Assembly (NCBI GenBank): GCA_938001985.1
Contig: CALLBE010000090.1
Span: 1 to 10,400 of the forward strand
Length of the DNA: 10,400 bases
Reading direction: 5' to 3'
From: an uncultured Verrucomicrobiales bacterium
GTDB taxonomy: Bacteria; Verrucomicrobiota; Verrucomicrobiia; Verrucomicrobiales; Akkermansiaceae
A program made the position numbers and the translations under genes. Positions 7,873 to 10,400 of the stretch are shown here, piece after piece. Under the pieces are notes generated by a model. The model did not search any database. It was not told where the DNA came from and saw only the letters and a list, made by a program, of their open reading frames with translations. Numbering within the stretch: the stretch's first letter is position 1; every line of letters begins with the position of its first letter.

Positions 7873-9261
7873 ATGGGACATTTCGTAACATCAAATGATA
7901 TACCAGCAGGAGGCGAGAAGCTTCCTGACTCTAAGTTCAAAGTCGCTCAATTTATTTTTGGGGGCATTGCTTTGGTTGGTTTCATTGCCAGTATTGCTGT
8001 ATTATGCTTTAACGTAGGCGGTAAGGAGCTTCAAGGGAGCTATTCTTACTCTTGGTTATTTGCTTTAGCCTTTTTCTTAACCATCTCTATTGGTGGGTGC
8101 TTCTGGGTACTTCTCCACAACATGACCAACTCAGGTTGGGGAGTGAGTGTAAGACGTGTGATGGAAAACGTGGGTTTTGTTTATCCATTCATTTTCATCT
8201 TCACCATTCCTTTACTCTTCCCTGTGGTTCAGGACAACTTGTATGAGTGGATGACTGCTGAGCGTAAGGCGACTTCAGCTGTGGCTCACGCTGATAAAAT
8301 GTTCAGTACAGATGAAAACATGGGTGGTTTTTACGGCGTCAGTGAGGCTGTGAAGCATAAGCTTAATGAAATGCACTACGCGCTTCTTTCTGCGAAGTCA
8401 TGGTTCTTAAACTCAGTGGCTTGGTATGTTCGTTATATCTTTTACGCCCTCGGTCTTTCTATCGTGATTTTCCGCTTGAGAAAGTACTCAGTGGATCAAG
8501 ATACGGATCAGAATCCAACAACTGAGCGTCTTTACAAAGCGAGAGGCGCTTCCGCTTGGGGGATTCCAATTCTAGGTTTAACCATTACTTTTATGTCTAT
8601 TGATTGGCTGAAGACGCTTAACTACACGTGGTTCTCAACCATGTGGGGTGTGTATGTCTTTGCAGGCTCATTAATGGCTTCTATGGCGGTGGTGATTCTC
8701 ACGACGCGTTTCTTAAAGGCTCAAGGTTATTTGAACAAATTTGTAACGGATGAGCACTTCCACATCATGGGCAAGCTGATGCACGCCTTTGTGATCTTCT
8801 GGGCTTATGTATCATTCTCGCAGTACATGCTGATTTGGTACTCAAACATTCCAGAGGAAACCATGTACTTTGCGTTAAGGAATACTGAAGGTTGGTTCTA
8901 TCTTTCTAATGTTCTAGTGTTTGGTCACTTTGCGTTACCGTTCCTTCTCTTATTGCCTCATTGGGCGAAGAAGAAACCTAGATATAACACCTGTATTTGT
9001 ATTTACCTATTGATCATGCACGCTTGTGATATGTACCACATCATCATGCCACAACGTGGACCATCTCTTTCTAATATCTGGCACTTGGACAATGCTCCAT
9101 TGCTCTTTATCCAAGGGAACTATATGTGGATCGGAGACATCCTGGCTTGGGTGACTGTGGCTTCAGGCTTCCTATTCTTCCTGATCAGAAACTTAAAATC
9201 TGTAAATTTATATCCTAACCAAGACCCAAGGATTCTTGAGTCTGCTAACATGAGTAACTAA
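7873..9261 (+). CDS. actF: ACIII subunit ActF, second NrfD-like membrane protein
   Basis: Second ten-span NrfD-like subunit, paralogous to ActC. Spans are readable near residues 26-46, 60-81, 101-119, 183-201, 227-248, 257-279, 300-323, 339-361, 370-390 and 416-438. A long extramembrane loop (about 120-180) separates spans 3 and 4, as usual for ActF. Recognisable family motifs are FHIMGKLMHAFVIFWAYVSF (296 onward), followed by SQYMLIWYSNIPEET. Polar residues inside spans (His297, Lys301, His304) are candidates for the proton path proposed for ACIII; no quinol has been shown to be oxidised here in the family. The start ATG follows an AT-rich AATAATAATAA run with no Shine-Dalgarno. The stop is only four bases before the next gene, which suggests the small downstream protein is co-translated. 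Confidence 0.93.
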   Translation: MGHFVTSNDIPAGGEKLPDSKFKVAQFIFGGIALVGFIASIAVLCFNVGGKELQGSYSYSWLFALAFFLTISIGGCFWVLLHNMTNSGWGVSVRRVMENVGFVYPFIFIFTIPLLFPVVQDNLYEWMTAERKATSAVAHADKMFSTDENMGGFYGVSEAVKHKLNEMHYALLSAKSWFLNSVAWYVRYIFYALGLSIVIFRLRKYSVDQDTDQNPTTERLYKARGASAWGIPILGLTITFMSIDWLKTLNYTWFSTMWGVYVFAGSLMASMAVVILTTRFLKAQGYLNKFVTDEHFHIMGKLMHAFVIFWAYVSFSQYMLIWYSNIPEETMYFALRNTEGWFYLSNVLVFGHFALPFLLLLPHWAKKKPRYNTCICIYLLIMHACDMYHIIMPQRGPSLSNIWHLDNAPLLFIQGNYMWIGDILAWVTVASGFLFFLIRNLKSVNLYPNQDPRILESANMSN

Positions 9262-9265
9262 TTGT

Positions 9266-9568
9266 ATGTTTGATCCAGTGATAGATAATCCTTTTGAGCG
9301 GTTTAAAGCCTTTTTTATAGGTTTGTTCCTATTAGTGCTTGGCTTCCTTTTCATTACGTTGTTTAAGGTGACCGGCAACACATCGACTTATGATGATAAG
9401 GTGATCAATAGTCTTTCTATGAAGCGCCTTAACATCAAGGAAGAGGCGGCTAAGAAAGAAGTAAAAATTCTGACGAGTTCAGAGATCAAGGGTCTCTCAC
9501 AAACACTTTTGAATCAAAAGCCCTCGGCTTTAGTTTCACCAACGACTAAAACACCTCAGGCAAAATAA
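9266..9568 (+). CDS. Small single-span membrane protein of unknown function in the ACIII operon
   Basis: I do not recognise this gene. It encodes 100 residues: a short N-terminal segment (DNPFERFKAF), one hydrophobic span (about 14-34), then a polar tail with a predicted amphipathic helix rich in Lys and Glu (about 51-84) and a Pro/Thr/Lys-rich end. Positive charge before the span is slight, and Lys34 follows it; orientation is uncertain. No cysteine or histidine is present, so it is unlikely to bind a cofactor. It starts four bases after actF and its TAA shares one base with the next ATG (TAATG), so it is almost certainly translated and coupled. Its position is that of an extra ACIII subunit (ActG-like) or of a small oxidase-associated subunit; the sequence alone does not decide between them. 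The reading frame and operon position support a real gene. Confidence 0.8.
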   Translation: MFDPVIDNPFERFKAFFIGLFLLVLGFLFITLFKVTGNTSTYDDKVINSLSMKRLNIKEEAAKKEVKILTSSEIKGLSQTLLNQKPSALVSPTTKTPQAK

Positions 9569-10400
9569 TGACGACTTCAACAAATACAGAAGAAGAAAGA
9601 ATAGTCTCACGAGCAGCGATTGATGCGTCTGTTCGTCATCCGGTGATGTTTTTCTTCACCAGTGGAGCCGCTTGGTTAGGTGTTGCTTTACTTTTGGGCC
9701 TTTTATTTTCGGTAAAAAGCTTCGCTCCTAATGGACTTCCAATTCTGCCATTCAGCGACAATAATTTATTTTTCAACTCCGGTAAGCTTTACGGCGCTCA
9801 AATGGCGGCATTGCTTTACGGTTGGGGTGTTCAGGCATCACTTGGTGTGATTATCTGGTTGACCGCACGTTTGACGGATAAGCCGATTAAGAATGCGGGT
9901 ATTCCGTTGGTTTTAGGTCATATTTGGAACATTTTACTCGTGATGGGTGTGTTCGCTATTTTAGCGGGTGGTGGCTCAGGGCGCCCTTGGATGGAATTGC
10001 CGCAAGGTCTTTATCCAGCGCTTATGTTCTGTTATGTGGGTATTGTGATCACGCAGTTGATTCAGTTCCACGTGAGAGAGAGAAAGCCTGACTTTATCTC
10101 TCAGTGGTATTTGAACAAAGCGATTGTTCTATTCCCAGTTGTTATTGCCATTGGTTACTTGTTCTCATTTTCAGACCTTTCTTCGCCACTCATGGCCTTT
10201 GCTGGAAACGCTTGGTACCGTTCAGCGATTGTTTATCTCTTCTTAATCCCGGTTTCGGTTGCTGTTTTATACTATATCGTTGCTAAGATTTCAGACCGTC
10301 CTATTTATTCTTACACCATGGCTAAATCTGCGATGTGGACTTATGTGGTGATTGCTCCATGGATGGGCTTGGAGAAGCTGGCTGGCGCTCCTATTGCAGA
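9568..10400 (+). CDS. CcoN-like (cbb3 oxidase subunit I family) membrane protein lacking visible metal ligands; 3' end outside the window
   Basis: Partial gene; 277 codons are visible and the frame is open at the window end. About seven membrane spans can be read: 25-48, 75-101, 113-133, 147-167, 183-200, 217-240 and 252 onward. The segment from Trp216 (WYRSAIVYLF), through YYIVAKISDRPIYSY to MWTYVVIAPWMGLEKL, aligns without gaps to the CuB region of CcoN. However, Ser219 replaces the first CuB histidine, Glu269-Lys270 replace the His-His pair, and Ala263 replaces the cross-linked tyrosine. In span 2, GKLYGAQMAALLYGWG aligns to the GRLRPLHTN region of CcoN with Gln78 at the low-spin haem ligand. 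Only His24, His118 and His168 occur, all near span ends. It is therefore a family member unlikely to reduce oxygen by itself. ATG 9568 overlaps the previous stop by one base. The C-terminal part, with the remaining haem histidines, cannot be seen. Confidence 0.78.
   Translation, partial: MTTSTNTEEERIVSRAAIDASVRHPVMFFFTSGAAWLGVALLLGLLFSVKSFAPNGLPILPFSDNNLFFNSGKLYGAQMAALLYGWGVQASLGVIIWLTARLTDKPIKNAGIPLVLGHIWNILLVMGVFAILAGGGSGRPWMELPQGLYPALMFCYVGIVITQLIQFHVRERKPDFISQWYLNKAIVLFPVVIAIGYLFSFSDLSSPLMAFAGNAWYRSAIVYLFLIPVSVAVLYYIVAKISDRPIYSYTMAKSAMWTYVVIAPWMGLEKLAGAPIA

Larger units (their letters stand above)
940..10400 (+). other. ACIII respiratory operon with a CcoN-like gene appended
   Basis: Eight plus-strand genes follow each other with gaps of 24, 28, 23, 6, 18 and 4 bases and a final one-base overlap. 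No terminator-like hairpin with a T-run was noticed between them, so one transcript is likely. The first six are the conserved actABCDEF order; the last two link ACIII to a terminal-oxidase-type locus that continues past the window. Every stop in the operon is TAA, and base composition looks uniform by eye, with no sign of an inserted element. Confidence 0.85.

Noticed and set aside
10104..10286. Plus-strand alternative frame inside the CcoN-like gene
   Set aside because: Overlaps the CcoN-like frame completely and translates to a low-meaning Cys/Phe-rich string; the CcoN-like frame has clear family motifs.

Overview
The window is dominated by one plus-strand operon (940 to beyond 10400) encoding Alternative Complex III (ACIII). 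This membrane complex oxidises quinol and passes the electrons to a periplasmic cytochrome c or directly to a terminal oxidase, replacing cytochrome bc1. The gene order is the classical actA-B-C-D-E-F: pentaheme cytochrome c, fused molybdopterin-like/iron-sulfur protein, NrfD-like membrane protein, DUF3341 membrane protein, monoheme cytochrome c, second NrfD-like protein. Intergenic gaps are 4 to 28 bases. The genome is moderately AT-rich and Gram-negative, and Shine-Dalgarno sequences are poor. With the ACIII layout and a CcoN-like gene next to it, this suggests Verrucomicrobiota (perhaps an Opitutae/Puniceicoccales relative). A Bacteroidota or other PVC-type bacterium is possible; the assignment is inference.

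Layout: (1) 5-721, a YafK/DpaA-like L,D-transpeptidase-fold exported protein, unrelated to respiration. (2) 722-939, an intergenic region with a probable intrinsic terminator (801-834) and a tentative operon promoter (856-883). (3) 940-9261, actA to actF. (4) 9266-9568, an unrecognised 100-residue single-span membrane protein. (5) 9568-10400, the 5' part of a gene for a protein resembling the catalytic subunit of cbb3-type cytochrome oxidases, cut by the window end.

How they work together: ActC (and possibly ActF) sits in the membrane and ActC oxidises quinol. Electrons pass through the four iron-sulfur clusters of ActB to the haems of ActA and ActE, then to an oxidase. ActD and ActF complete the membrane part.

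The most unusual item is the last gene. Its fold matches CcoN, but by eye every metal ligand expected in the visible part is replaced: the low-spin haem histidine, three CuB histidines and the cross-linked tyrosine. The visible 277 residues contain only three histidines, none at a ligand position. It looks like a non-catalytic oxidase-subunit relative co-expressed with ACIII. Second in interest is the small membrane protein that overlaps its start codon by one base.
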